Numbered from the stretch's first letter, positions 32,361 to 40,607 are shown. The stretch: 64,000 nucleotides of DNA from Prochlorococcus sp. AG-363-B11 (GCA_003278425.1 QCFE01000004.1:1-64000); one strand, 5' to 3'. Numbers and translations are program-made. Notes: generated by a model from the sequence alone, not told the origin.

Positions 32361-32691
32361 TACAATTAATTTTCAACAATTAATTTTACTAAAGTAAAAG
32401 CATCTACTTCCTTCTCTGAGGAATTAAGTGTCTTGCTCCTTTCCAGCTGCAGCTCTTCGTCCATCTAAATAATCTAGTTCTTCCCTCTGTCGATCTCATG
32501 GTTTGTTTAGAATTAAGAATCTCCCTATCGGGAATGATCTATTGGTCTTTAAGCAGAAAAAGTTCTAATAATAGAGAAGAAACCATAAGTATTTGATGGG
32601 TTTAAACACCCTAAATAGTCTTCTTCAAGCAAAAATTTGTACTTTCATATAATATGTATATAATAAAATTAACAGAATAATTAATAAAAAT

Positions 32692-33498
32692 ATGGGTCCA
32701 CTAATTCCTATTATTTTAATAATTCTTGTAGTAGCAAGTGCACCTTTTATCGGGATATATGCTATTTATAAATGCATTAAAATAATAAAAAACAAAGAGG
32801 ATATTAGAGCTCTTATTCCATTTATATTAGTCTTAATAATTTGCTCAGGTGTTATAAATAGCTGCCATATGTCTATGCAAGAATCAAGTAGGAAAGGAGT
32901 GCAAAAAGAAGCATCCACTCTTATAGCTTCTTATACAAAAGCTTCCCAGGCTCATTACACAGAATATGGAACCATTGCAAAATCATCTAAAGACCTGGGG
33001 CAATACATTACTGTTACTGGATGCAAGAAAAATAACAATAATTTCTGTAAAACAGCACGTCCAGTCAACTACTCGAATTCCAACAGCACTACTTGGTATT
33101 CACCTAGCGGCTATTACGAAATAACGATGCAAGCCCAAGAAAAAGAAAATATTTTTATTGCTAAACCAACTGGTAGATATGCAAAAAAAGGATATGGAGT
33201 CTCAGGCTGTTTTAATTCATCTACTGGCATGACAAAAGTCATGGAAATGACAGAAAAAGGGACTAAATTCAAAGCTGAAAGTTGCAAACTTAAAAAGCAA
33301 GAGATTGTGAAAGAAGATCCACAAAAGCGGCTTGAATATTTACCTAGTCATCAAAAAGATTTTATTAATTGTATTGAGAAAGCAGAAGGAACAACAAATC
33401 GAAGTCTTAAAAGAATTCAAATGAATTACTGCGAAGAGAAATTCATATTCAAAAAGCGAAGTCCCCCAGATAAATCCATTCCATATCTCAATAGATGA
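32692..33498 (+). CDS. Membrane protein with pilin-like head domain
   Basis: Two membrane helices (about 5-27 and 42-60) replace the usual pilin N-terminus; there is no FTLIEL motif. Residues about 70-200 (STLIASYTKASQAHYTEYGT, KDLGQYITVTGC, SGYYEITMQ) look like the head of a cyanobacterial minor pilin and are nearly the same as in the gene at 38920. The last 65 residues are unrelated (KEDPQKRLEYLPSHQKDF). A remnant of the original C-terminus follows directly downstream. Confidence 0.65.
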   Translation: MGPLIPIILIILVVASAPFIGIYAIYKCIKIIKNKEDIRALIPFILVLIICSGVINSCHMSMQESSRKGVQKEASTLIASYTKASQAHYTEYGTIAKSSKDLGQYITVTGCKKNNNNFCKTARPVNYSNSNSTTWYSPSGYYEITMQAQEKENIFIAKPTGRYAKKGYGVSGCFNSSTGMTKVMEMTEKGTKFKAESCKLKKQEIVKEDPQKRLEYLPSHQKDFINCIEKAEGTTNRSLKRIQMNYCEEKFIFKKRSPPDKSIPYLNR

Positions 33499-33598
33499 CT
33501 CTTTAGACGAAACTAAGCTGCTGGATATGACTACTAAAGGTAGAGACGTTACTCTTGCTGAATGTTCAGGTAATTCTTTGCCACCAGAGAAGAACTAG
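33494..33598 (+). pseudogene. Displaced C-terminus of the pilin-like gene
   Basis: The frame LLDMTTKGRDVTLAECSGNS, ending PPEKN, matches the end of the 38920 protein (LEMTTKGRNVTLPDCSGNS). It therefore looks as if the gene upstream acquired a new end and left the old one behind. Confidence 0.75.
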
Positions 33599-33626
33599 TA
33601 GTCGTTAGCAGCTTATAGTAGAAAAA

Positions 33627-34169
33627 CTATGGACAATTAAAACTGCTGGGAATACTTATTTCCATCGAAATGAACACTGTAATCCACCATGTAATAGCAT
33701 TCTTACGAATGTTTCTAAGTTGTTTTGTAGAGAAAAGTCCCTTAGATAAATAAATAGCAATCCTATGAAGAAGTAATAACGTTGCAGAGGTGAAACCAAA
33801 AAACAACAGCCACTGAACTATTCCAGGAGGCCTAATACAGATTCGTGTAACAAGGTCACCAAAGTAATGGTCATGAGAAAATCCTATGAAATATCCAGGT
33901 ATTACTATTCCACAACTGAAAAAGACAACTTTTTGAATACGTCGTAGGAGGGGTAAAGACTTCACAGCATTCTTCGATGAATTGCGCCTCAGCAATCCCA
34001 TCCCTATCCGAGTTAAGACCTTTCCATCTAAAGAGAGCAGCCGATAAACCCCTCCTTGCTGTCCACTGCGAAGAGGATCAACATCCTTATTGTCTTTTAT
34101 CTGACCTTTACTTACAGCTATTTCTAACGCCCTGTTGAATAATTCTTCTTTTGTCGTTTTTTCATCCAT
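33627..34169 (-). CDS. Hypothetical membrane protein, 180 residues
   Basis: From the ATG at 34169 the protein starts MDEKTTKEELFNRALEIAVS (soluble helical part of about 80 residues with GGVYRLLSLDGKVLTRIG) and ends with three membrane helices (VVFFSCGIVIPGYF, WLLFFGFTSATLLLL, AITWWITVFISMEI). A start at 34202 would place 11 codons inside repeat E-like sequence, so I prefer the shorter form. No family is recognised. Confidence 0.6.
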   Translation of the reverse strand: MDEKTTKEELFNRALEIAVSKGQIKDNKDVDPLRSGQQGGVYRLLSLDGKVLTRIGMGLLRRNSSKNAVKSLPLLRRIQKVVFFSCGIVIPGYFIGFSHDHYFGDLVTRICIRPPGIVQWLLFFGFTSATLLLLHRIAIYLSKGLFSTKQLRNIRKNAITWWITVFISMEISIPSSFNCP

Positions 34170-34320
34170 ATCCCCTTTCTCGCTGTTTTTGAAAGCATCC
34201 ACTATTTGAGGGAGAATAAAAGCAAGGTTGAATGCTGACTGTATGAGAATCCAAAAGAAATCTCATTCTAGCAAAATACTAGCAAGCCTAACAACCTCCA
34301 AACCCCTTACCACAACTGAA

Positions 34321-34412
34321 ATATGACTGAAATTAACTACTGGCTAATGAAAAGTGAGCTTACAGCTCTCGACTAGGTTTTCAGCGAACCGAGAAGATTT
34401 ACCCAAACTTTT
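34321..34412 (+). repeat. Repeat family A, copy 7
   Basis: The left arm is lost. ATG ACT GAA... reads MTEINYWLMKSEL then stops. The right arm is TTTTCAGCGAACCG. Confidence 0.8.
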
Positions 34413-34414
34413 TA

Positions 34415-34534
34415 ATGCCTCAACAAGAAGAAAAAACTCAGCCAAAGAAAGAAGACTCTAAGGAGAAAGCTGTGGAATCTCTATTGAACTATGAGTGCGA
34501 AGATGATGATGATGGCTCAGATTGGGAAACATAA
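34415..34534 (+). CDS. Candidate 39-residue acidic peptide
   Basis: It starts MPQQEEKTQPKKEDSKEKAV and ends CEDDDDGSDWET; very acidic and probably unstructured. It begins directly behind repeat A copy 7. The upstream sequence ACTTTTTA shows no clear ribosome binding site. Confidence 0.35.
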   Translation: MPQQEEKTQPKKEDSKEKAVESLLNYECEDDDDGSDWET

Positions 34535-34738
34535 AGGTTAAAGGTCATAGTCACCAAACAAATGAAATTATCATCTCTTCAGCAATACGGGATCGTCACT
34601 ACAAATTAAGTGACTCTAATTTAGTCTATAATATTAATAAACCTAGGCAATTATAATAACAATTGGATCAATACTGCAAAGAAATAAAAGATAGAAAGTA
34701 TAATGAGAATTATAGATTTTGAATAAATACAGAATTTA
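34535..34738. other. AT-rich gap
   Basis: No gene or recognisable repeat. It presumably holds the promoter for the secreted-protein block. Confidence 0.3.
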
Positions 34739-35149
34739 ATGAATTCATTTATTTCCAAGCGAGTATTGTCAGCCGGTATTACATGTCTGGCAGTAGTAAC
34801 AAATAATCCCAGTTATGCAGCTGAAGAGTTCAATAATCTTACATGTATAGTCGGGCTTAAGACAGAACAGTTATGTAATGTTGCCATACATAAAAGAGCA
34901 ATGATTTTTAAGTTCCCAACAGGGAGAACCCATATCGTTAAGTTGCATAAAATAGGAAAGTGGGGATATACAAATCAAAGTAAATTAAAAGGATTTATAT
35001 TCACTTGGGTTAAACATAGACATATCTTTGGTATATCTTATAAGAATATCGATGGTGACAATGAGCAGATGGCAATAGCCTTTAATGATAGTCAATATGT
35101 TCAGCCATTTCAATTCTTTTTAGAGGAAGTTGGTCCAATGTCTGATTAA
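34739..35149 (+). CDS. Secreted protein, 136 residues
   Basis: A signal peptide (1-27, ending SYA-AE) precedes a small beta-rich domain with a Cys pair (LTCIVG, QLCNVA), a basic FKFPTGRTHIVKLHKIGKWG and an acidic end. It converges with the CsgG-like gene three bases on. Function unknown; it belongs to a block of exported proteins. Confidence 0.65.
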   Translation: MNSFISKRVLSAGITCLAVVTNNPSYAAEEFNNLTCIVGLKTEQLCNVAIHKRAMIFKFPTGRTHIVKLHKIGKWGYTNQSKLKGFIFTWVKHRHIFGISYKNIDGDNEQMAIAFNDSQYVQPFQFFLEEVGPMSD

Positions 35150-35152
35150 ATT

Positions 35153-35920
35153 CTAGTTTATCCTGTCAGCTAAATATTCAACACCTTTATAAAGTGCATC
35201 TGTCATTGCTGCTCTAGTTCCAGCATCCATTCCTCCCATATTAAAAGATGGATTGCTCATGTCGTAACTATACCCTCTTTCCTTTTTAGTTGTATTGACA
35301 TCTCCAGTAAATGTTCTAGTTGCGACTATGTCCTCTTCAGGGATACTTATCACATCAAATTTAATTGTTACATTAGATGATTTAGTCGTTTCACTCCTAC
35401 CACTTTTATTAGCAAAAAGTCCGACATAAGGAATATAAGCTGCACCTCCAGGACCCTTAGTATTCTTACTTGTAACAGAATCTTTATTCAAAACAACAGC
35501 TCTAACAATATATTTTGCCTTTAATCTTTTAGAAGCAATGATTAATTCATTCAGATATAAATCTCCACTTAAGTCTTTCTTTTCCTTACTTCCACCTCCT
35601 AAACCAAATGGATTCAACCAAGATGAATTAACAACCTTTTGAAGCTCTTTATTTACTTTAAACCAGGAAACTGTCTTAGCTCCGCCATCTCTGATCAATT
35701 GATTAAAAACTTCCGTACAAAATTCATTTTGCGTTGGAACACCCATTACTGCATTCCCACTTTTATCTAAGCAAGGCATTAATACAACAGCTGAAGAAGT
35801 CGCAAAGGTTACGTTTCTAATTTTATCTTGATCTGAATCTGCTTCTGCTAAAGCAACTGGGGAAAAACATGCCCCAGTAATGGCAGCAGATAAACCTAAT
35901 GCTAATGTTTTCATATTCAT
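35153..35920 (-). CDS. Exported CsgG/GNA1162-like protein
   Basis: A signal peptide (1-25, ending ALA-EA) precedes a domain with alternating strands and helices: FNQLIRDGGAKTVSWFKVNKEL, SGDLYLNELIIASKRLKAKY, IVRAVVLNKDSV and TIKFDVISIPEEDIVATRTFTGD. This pattern resembles periplasmic assembly proteins of the CsgG/GNA1162 fold. There is no lipidation Cys at the cut site, unlike CsgG. A role in surface-protein assembly is a tentative guess. Confidence 0.5.
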   Translation of the reverse strand: MNMKTLALGLSAAITGACFSPVALAEADSDQDKIRNVTFATSSAVVLMPCLDKSGNAVMGVPTQNEFCTEVFNQLIRDGGAKTVSWFKVNKELQKVVNSSWLNPFGLGGGSKEKKDLSGDLYLNELIIASKRLKAKYIVRAVVLNKDSVTSKNTKGPGGAAYIPYVGLFANKSGRSETTKSSNVTIKFDVISIPEEDIVATRTFTGDVNTTKKERGYSYDMSNPSFNMGGMDAGTRAAMTDALYKGVEYLADRIN

Positions 35921-35935
35921 TGAAGAAAATCTATA

Positions 35936-36415
35936 GTGGCTAGAAGTTTGAGAGGAATCCTACCATTTGGCATTATTGCTGCATGCACATGTTTCTGCGA
36001 TTATGCCCTTGCATTCAAAGTCTTTGAGCCGAAGATAAGAGATTATGGAAAATATGATGCGTTATGTGCTTCATCAGGTGGGTTCGATGGATGCTCTGTA
36101 TATATAGAAAGCAAAAAAATAAACTCCATCTCAATTGATGGTGCGAGGGAACTGGACTTATGCCATGAAAAAGCTCGGATTGGATATAGATCAAATCCAT
36201 CATCTCCTTATAAAAGAATCTCTAGTGAAAATAAGAGTCTTGAAGAAATTGCCAGCAAAGAAAGAGGAATAGACCATGATTTCCTTTTTGCTGTACCAAA
36301 ACCAGGCACTTCTAGAAGAGATACATTAATAGTTCGATATAAAAACCATAAAGTCGCGATTGATTTTGCTGGGATAGTGGATCTCACTTTAAATACATGT
36401 GAGAATATGTTCTAA
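35936..36415 (+). CDS. Secreted protein, 159 residues
   Basis: It starts with GTG (MARSLRGILPFGIIAACTCF) and has a signal peptide ending ALA-FK. The mature domain has five cysteines and a GFDGCSVYIESK strand. It is divergently placed 15 bases from the CsgG-like gene, so their promoters must overlap each other's coding ends. No family is recognised. Confidence 0.6.
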   Translation: MARSLRGILPFGIIAACTCFCDYALAFKVFEPKIRDYGKYDALCASSGGFDGCSVYIESKKINSISIDGARELDLCHEKARIGYRSNPSSPYKRISSENKSLEEIASKERGIDHDFLFAVPKPGTSRRDTLIVRYKNHKVAIDFAGIVDLTLNTCENMF

Positions 36416-36486
36416 GGAAGCTGTTACTTTAATGATATTTTTCAGACAAAACCACTACATCTATATCCTCAGAGGTAAATGTTTCT

Positions 36487-37149
36487 ATGACTAAAGTCTC
36501 TGCAAGGTTAATTAAAATCTCAATAGCCATCTCCTTCATTTTTACTTCCATGCAATCTAGTGTTGCTGGTATTTATGAAGCCTTATGTGATGAATCGAAT
36601 TGCAAAATAAAGCTTAGTGCAAAAGGGTTCTCCGGTCCGGAAGGGTTTATGCCTGCTCATCGCATAGTTCAGTGGTACCAAGGAGGCGGAGCAGAGATAA
36701 ATAAATCAACTGCTGCTGCTGGAGCTGGAGCTGGGGCAATAGGCGGCGCTGTTGTTGGCGGCTTAGCAACTTGCTGGACAGTCGTTGCTTGTGTACCAGG
36801 AATAATTGCTGGAGGATCTGCAGGCGGAATAAGTGGTTCTACATTAGGAAATTCTGCAGACCTTTACTTCACTGTTCTGGGATATAACCAAAAAGGTGAA
36901 AAGATCCTACAAACTTTTAATTTTATTAATGAAAGACCAGCCTCTAAAATAATTCAAGAGTTAAGTATAGTAACTGGACTAAAAATGGGTGAACAAAGGT
37001 CTGTTGATGAAATAAAAAAGATAGATAATTTAATTAATAGTAAAGAATCCTCAGAAGTAACTTCTAATAACAAAAATAAGAATTCAATACTTAATAAAAA
37101 GACTCCATTTACAAAAACTGAAAGCTACTTGTATCCTAATAAAATATAG
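36487..37149 (+). CDS. Exported glycine-zipper protein
   Basis: A signal peptide (1-27, ending SVA-GI) precedes a domain with two cysteines (ALCDESNCK). A glycine-zipper membrane segment (about 76-120: AGAGAGAIGGAVVGGLATC, GIIAGGSAGGISGS) follows, and then a long polar tail of Asn/Lys/Ser. Glycine zippers pack membrane helices and occur in outer-membrane and toxin-like proteins. It follows the previous exported protein on the same strand. Confidence 0.65.
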   Translation: MTKVSARLIKISIAISFIFTSMQSSVAGIYEALCDESNCKIKLSAKGFSGPEGFMPAHRIVQWYQGGGAEINKSTAAAGAGAGAIGGAVVGGLATCWTVVACVPGIIAGGSAGGISGSTLGNSADLYFTVLGYNQKGEKILQTFNFINERPASKIIQELSIVTGLKMGEQRSVDEIKKIDNLINSKESSEVTSNNKNKNSILNKKTPFTKTESYLYPNKI

Positions 37150-37204
37150 TAAATTAGAGACTGGCTTTTATAACGCCTAGTGCTTCTTCTGAAGTTTACA
37201 ATCA

Positions 37205-37520
37205 CCTGATCCCATTTAAGAGATAATAAAAAAGGAAAACAATATCCAAATGTATTTCATATCCCCTTTCTAGCAGTTTTTGAAAGTTACTTCATTTTGA
37301 GCAAGAATAGAGAAGAAATCTTAGGCATTTTGTAGGTTTTAAAACCCTTAAAAGCCTCATTCTAGCAAAAATTTTCGCTGAGATCCCTTGGTATGACTGA
37401 CATTCGCTACTGGCTAATGAACACTGGCCTTTGAAGCTAGGACTACGTTCTCAGTGATTCGTTTCGTTTTACCCAAACTTTACCCAAACTTTCTCTTACT
37501 TATTTCTCTTTACTTAAGAC
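37205..37520 (+). repeat. Repeats B (trace), E and A copy 8
   Basis: TTTAAGAGATAATAA (37215), then repeat E, then A from TTCGCTGAGATCCCTTGG (37374) to TTCTCAGTGATTCG. Inside, ATG ACT GAC... reads MTDIRYWLMNTGL and stops. The usual CCCAAACTTTCTCTTACTTA tail follows. Bases 37521-37745 hold nothing I can name. Confidence 0.85.
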
Positions 37521-37745
37521 AGATCGGAAGGGACAGATATTTGGCATGCATCTACCATCTAAACTCATAAAGCATTCTTTTAATTACTTGTTAATTTGAA
37601 GGACAAAATGACAGCTACGAACCCTAAACAGGACAACTAGACAATCTACAAAAACTAGGCTAAATATAAAATGAGTCTTATCAAACTGGTCTAACGTCAA
37701 ATTCCTCTTAGGTATTGTTTTCGCCGGGACAGGTGCCTGATAAAT

Positions 37746-38333
37746 ATGACAACCAAAAAAAAAGATAAAGAAGTAAGTGCTCTCAATGATTACTTAGTCA
37801 CTATCTCAGGATCTATGATTGTGATAGTGACTATTGGTTTATCTTTAAAAATAGCAACTCCTAGTTTCTTAAATTTGATGAACAAAACAAGAGAATTAGA
37901 AGGAGCTGCAGCAGTTAACACATTTATAAAAGCTGGTAAAAGGTGTCATTTATATAACAACAATTTGCCTAGGAATGCCGGGGAATTATCACAATGCGTC
38001 TCAATCCCTGCATGTCAATGGGCTGCCCATATTAAAGGAACACAAATATGTAAAGAATGGGAGCCATTAAAACTGGGGAGAAACAATCCGAACACCCGTC
38101 AGTGGAATAGCCCAAGTGGTCTTTTTAATATCACTATGAATGTAAGTTGGCCAAGATTACTTATCAGAGCTATTCCCTATTTCAGCAACACATCTGGAAC
38201 TTCCGGATGCTATAACTCAAAAACTGGTTCTATAGAGATACGTTCATTTAAACCAAACCCTTCTTTTTACCGCTCAGGAAAACGTAGGGTTAGGATTGGT
38301 ATTGATTCAGATGTCCCAAGACTTCAATGTTAA
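37746..38333 (+). CDS. Pilin-like protein lacking the prepilin motif
   Basis: Residues 45-195 are clearly homologous to the pilin at 26552 (TPSFLNLMNKTRELEGAAAV, ACQWAAHIKGTQICKEWEPL, NSPSGLFNITMNVSWPRLLI). The N-terminus, however, is MTTKKKDKEVSALNDYLVTI with an ordinary hydrophobic helix. The FTLVEL cleavage and Glu5 signature is gone. Either it is a membrane-anchored head that cannot be polymerised or it is a decaying copy. Confidence 0.7.
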   Translation: MTTKKKDKEVSALNDYLVTISGSMIVIVTIGLSLKIATPSFLNLMNKTRELEGAAAVNTFIKAGKRCHLYNNNLPRNAGELSQCVSIPACQWAAHIKGTQICKEWEPLKLGRNNPNTRQWNSPSGLFNITMNVSWPRLLIRAIPYFSNTSGTSGCYNSKTGSIEIRSFKPNPSFYRSGKRRVRIGIDSDVPRLQC

Positions 38334-38400
38334 CAATAAGCAATTATGAAAAATTGTCTGAATTGAATGGATCATCTAAAAAGATATAAGGACTAGAAAA

Positions 38401-38628
38401 TCAGCATGGGAGTGTTAGGCGGTAGAGCTTGGCTTCATTAGTTGATCCCTTTGGAAGAATAGAAATTACTGGACAATAGGCACTAAGGACAAAGGCAGTA
38501 TTTGGATCACCACTGGGAATATCCATCCAACCTTTCTTCATCTCTCCATCAAGAACAATGCGGAAATACTTTCTAGGTGAACTTCGACCGAATGCCCCAT
38601 CGCAAAGGCAATATTTGAGATCGGGAAA
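38401..38628 (-). pseudogene. Open remnant of a cysteine-containing protein, 75 codons
   Basis: The frame FPDLKYCLCDGAFGRSSPRK, then FRIVLDGEMKKGWMDIPSGD and SAYCPVISILPKG, ends LTLPC and stop. It is protein-like and long, but begins after a stop with no start codon. It is probably the C-terminal part of a lost gene. Confidence 0.55.
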
Positions 38629-38700
38629 CTAGGCTCTAATCCCAGTAAAATACTAGCAAGCCTAAAAACGTATAAAATCTCTCTAACTTCCTCTCTCGCA

Positions 38701-38880
38701 ATGGCTGAAAAAGATATTAAGTACTGGCTAATGAAAAGTGAGCCATAAGTGATACCAAGGGATCTCAGGGATTCGCAAAAATCTATTCTAGCAAAATTCT
38801 AGCAAGCTAGAACTACGTTCTCAGCGAACCGTCGAGATTTACCCAAACTTTCTCTTACTTATTTCTCTTTACTTTTGGTC
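38701..38880 (+). repeat. Repeat family A, copy 9
   Basis: ATG GCT GAA... reads MAEKDIKYWLMKSEP then stops. Right half CCAAGGGATCTCAGGGATTC, then the tail with TTCTCAGCGAACCG and TTTCTCTTACTTATTTC. It ends about 40 bases before the next gene. Confidence 0.85.
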
Positions 38881-38919
38881 AACAATTTTTAATCGATCCT
38901 TTGATTCATTTAAGACACA

Positions 38920-39657
38920 ATGAAAAGATCTAAATATCAAAAAATACTCGCACGGATCCTATTTATTATAGCTCCATTTCTAGCTGTCTTTTCATTAGCC
39001 TTTGCTGTTAGCTGGGCCGAAAGTTTTATTTTATTATTTTCTTTAGCTGTTTGGTTATATCTTTTCTCCTGGAAATTACCTCGCATGACATGGAGAAATA
39101 TTGAAAAAAAATGGAACTATAGAAAATTCATTTTTTACTCTGCTACTTGGTGGTGCATCATCATTCCTTTCTCAGTGGTCATCCTAGTCTTATTGAGTCC
39201 GTGTTTTGGCAATAGTAGATGTGATACTGACAAAGCTAAGCAAAAAGAACCATCAACTCTTATAGCTTCTTATATAAAAGCTTCTCAGGCTTATTACACA
39301 GAATATGGAACCATTGCAAAATCATCTAAAGATCTAGGGCAATACATGACTGTTACTGGATGCAAGAAAAACAACCATAATTTCTGCAAAACAGCACGTA
39401 CAGTCAACTACTCGAATTCCAACAGCACTACTTGGTATACACCTAGCGGCTATTACGAAATAACGATGCAAGCCAAAGAAAAAGGAAATATATTTATCGC
39501 CAAGCCAAGTGGTAAATATTCAAAAAAAGGTTTAGGTGTTTCTGGTTGCTACAACTCTCAGACAGGTGAAACAGACGTACTGGAAATGACTACTAAAGGT
39601 AGAAACGTTACTCTTCCTGATTGCTCAGGTAATTCTTTGCCATCAGAGAAGAACTAA
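38920..39657 (+). CDS. Membrane protein with pilin-like head domain
   Basis: The N-terminus is basic (MKRSKYQKILAR) and followed by three membrane helices (about 12-30, 34-52, 72-98), not a pilin signal. The head (about 108-240: STLIASYIKASQAYYTEYGT, KDLGQYMTVTGC, SGYYEITMQAKEKGN, SGCYNSQTGE, ending NSLPSEKN) nearly matches the gene at 32692, where a different N-terminal membrane part is used. One head has therefore been joined to two unrelated anchors. Confidence 0.65.
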   Translation: MKRSKYQKILARILFIIAPFLAVFSLAFAVSWAESFILLFSLAVWLYLFSWKLPRMTWRNIEKKWNYRKFIFYSATWWCIIIPFSVVILVLLSPCFGNSRCDTDKAKQKEPSTLIASYIKASQAYYTEYGTIAKSSKDLGQYMTVTGCKKNNHNFCKTARTVNYSNSNSTTWYTPSGYYEITMQAKEKGNIFIAKPSGKYSKKGLGVSGCYNSQTGETDVLEMTTKGRNVTLPDCSGNSLPSEKN

Positions 39658-39663
39658 TCAGCC

Positions 39664-39850
39664 TTTAATATTCCCTTTCTATCTATTTCTGAAAGTCGCT
39701 TCATTTTGAGCAAGAATAGAGAAGAAATTATAGGTATTTGGTGGGTTTGAGTACCCAAAAAAGCCTAATTCTAGCAACAATTTTCGCTGAGATCCCTTGG
39801 TATGACTAACGTTCAGTGGTGGCTAATGAAGAGTGAGCCCAATGTTTATA
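39664..39850 (+). repeat. Repeat E and repeat family A, copy 10 (at the EVE gene start)
   Basis: Repeat E runs from CCCTTTCTATCTATTTCTG to 39760. Then TTCGCTGAGATCCCTTGGT (39783) leads straight into the ATG of the EVE gene. The right arm is absent because the coding sequence continues. Confidence 0.85.
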
Positions 39851-40269
39851 GCATAGACGACCTAAGAAATGAAGGCACAACCCTTTGGGATGGAATTAGG
39901 AACTATCAAGCGAGAAATTTCATGAGAGAAATGCAAATAGGGGACCAAGTTTTCTTTTATCATTCAAACTGCAAGCCACCTGGGATAACTGGACTAATGG
40001 AAGTCATAGAAACTAATCTAATTGATCCGACCCAATTTGATAATAAGTCAAACTATTTTGACCAAAAATCAAAAAAAGAAAACCCACGTTGGGATTGTGC
40101 AAAGCTTAAATATGTAAGAAAATTCAGTAAGTTCCTTAGCCTAAAAGAAATCAGTCAAATCTTTGATGAAAGTGAATTGATTCTAATTAGAAAAGGCAAT
40201 CGATTATCTATAATGCCAATAATGTCAAATATAGCGCTACAACTTTTGAAAACTCTAGATAACTCCTAA
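39802..40269 (+). CDS. EVE-domain protein
   Basis: The canonical N-terminus TNVQWWLMKSEPNVYSIDDL and LWDGIRNYQARNFMREMQIGDQVFFYHSNC are typical of the EVE/PUA-like fold, which binds modified bases in DNA or RNA. At 155 residues it is complete. It is cytosolic. The first codons lie in the same sequence that forms repeat family A. It may be the parent of that family, since the SEP...YSIDDL order is shared with distant EVE proteins. Confidence 0.92.
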   Translation: MTNVQWWLMKSEPNVYSIDDLRNEGTTLWDGIRNYQARNFMREMQIGDQVFFYHSNCKPPGITGLMEVIETNLIDPTQFDNKSNYFDQKSKKENPRWDCAKLKYVRKFSKFLSLKEISQIFDESELILIRKGNRLSIMPIMSNIALQLLKTLDNS

Positions 40270-40328
40270 AAAATAAATAGTTTTATTAAATGAATAAGAT
40301 TGTCTATGCTTTTATCAACTTAATCAAC

Positions 40329-40607
40329 TTATTCCACTTCAATTAATGAAGATAATCCAAACATATTACCTATATATAATCTAGAAATTGACCTTGATTC
40401 AACTCCATTCTGCATCAGGAAGCCTGCTAAAGCAGCCTGGACTAATCTATACTGATCCCAATTGGGATAACGTTCTATAAAATCATTCATTGCCTTACTC
40501 AAAGAAAGCGGCAAGTGAGCTTGAAAACTAATTATAGAATCTTCTGACTGAATAACATTAGTCAAATCTTCTTCTTCAGATTGCTTGTTGAATTGGTAGC
40601 CTTGCAT
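40329..40607 (-). CDS. DUF2811 family protein
   Basis: The family core LSKAMNDFIERYPNWDQYRLVQAALAGFLMQNG is clear. It is small (92 residues) and cytosolic, found only in cyanobacteria as far as I know. The N-terminal acidic stretch is variable. It lies at the start of the conserved part of the window. Role unknown. Confidence 0.85.
   Translation of the reverse strand: MQGYQFNKQSEEEDLTNVIQSEDSIISFQAHLPLSLSKAMNDFIERYPNWDQYRLVQAALAGFLMQNGVESRSISRLYIGNMFGLSSLIEVE

Noticed and set aside
1..40300. Tycheposon-like or phage-borne island with integrase and tRNA attachment site
   Set aside because: No integrase, recombinase, tRNA gene or duplicated tRNA end is visible, so I cannot support a specific integrative element.
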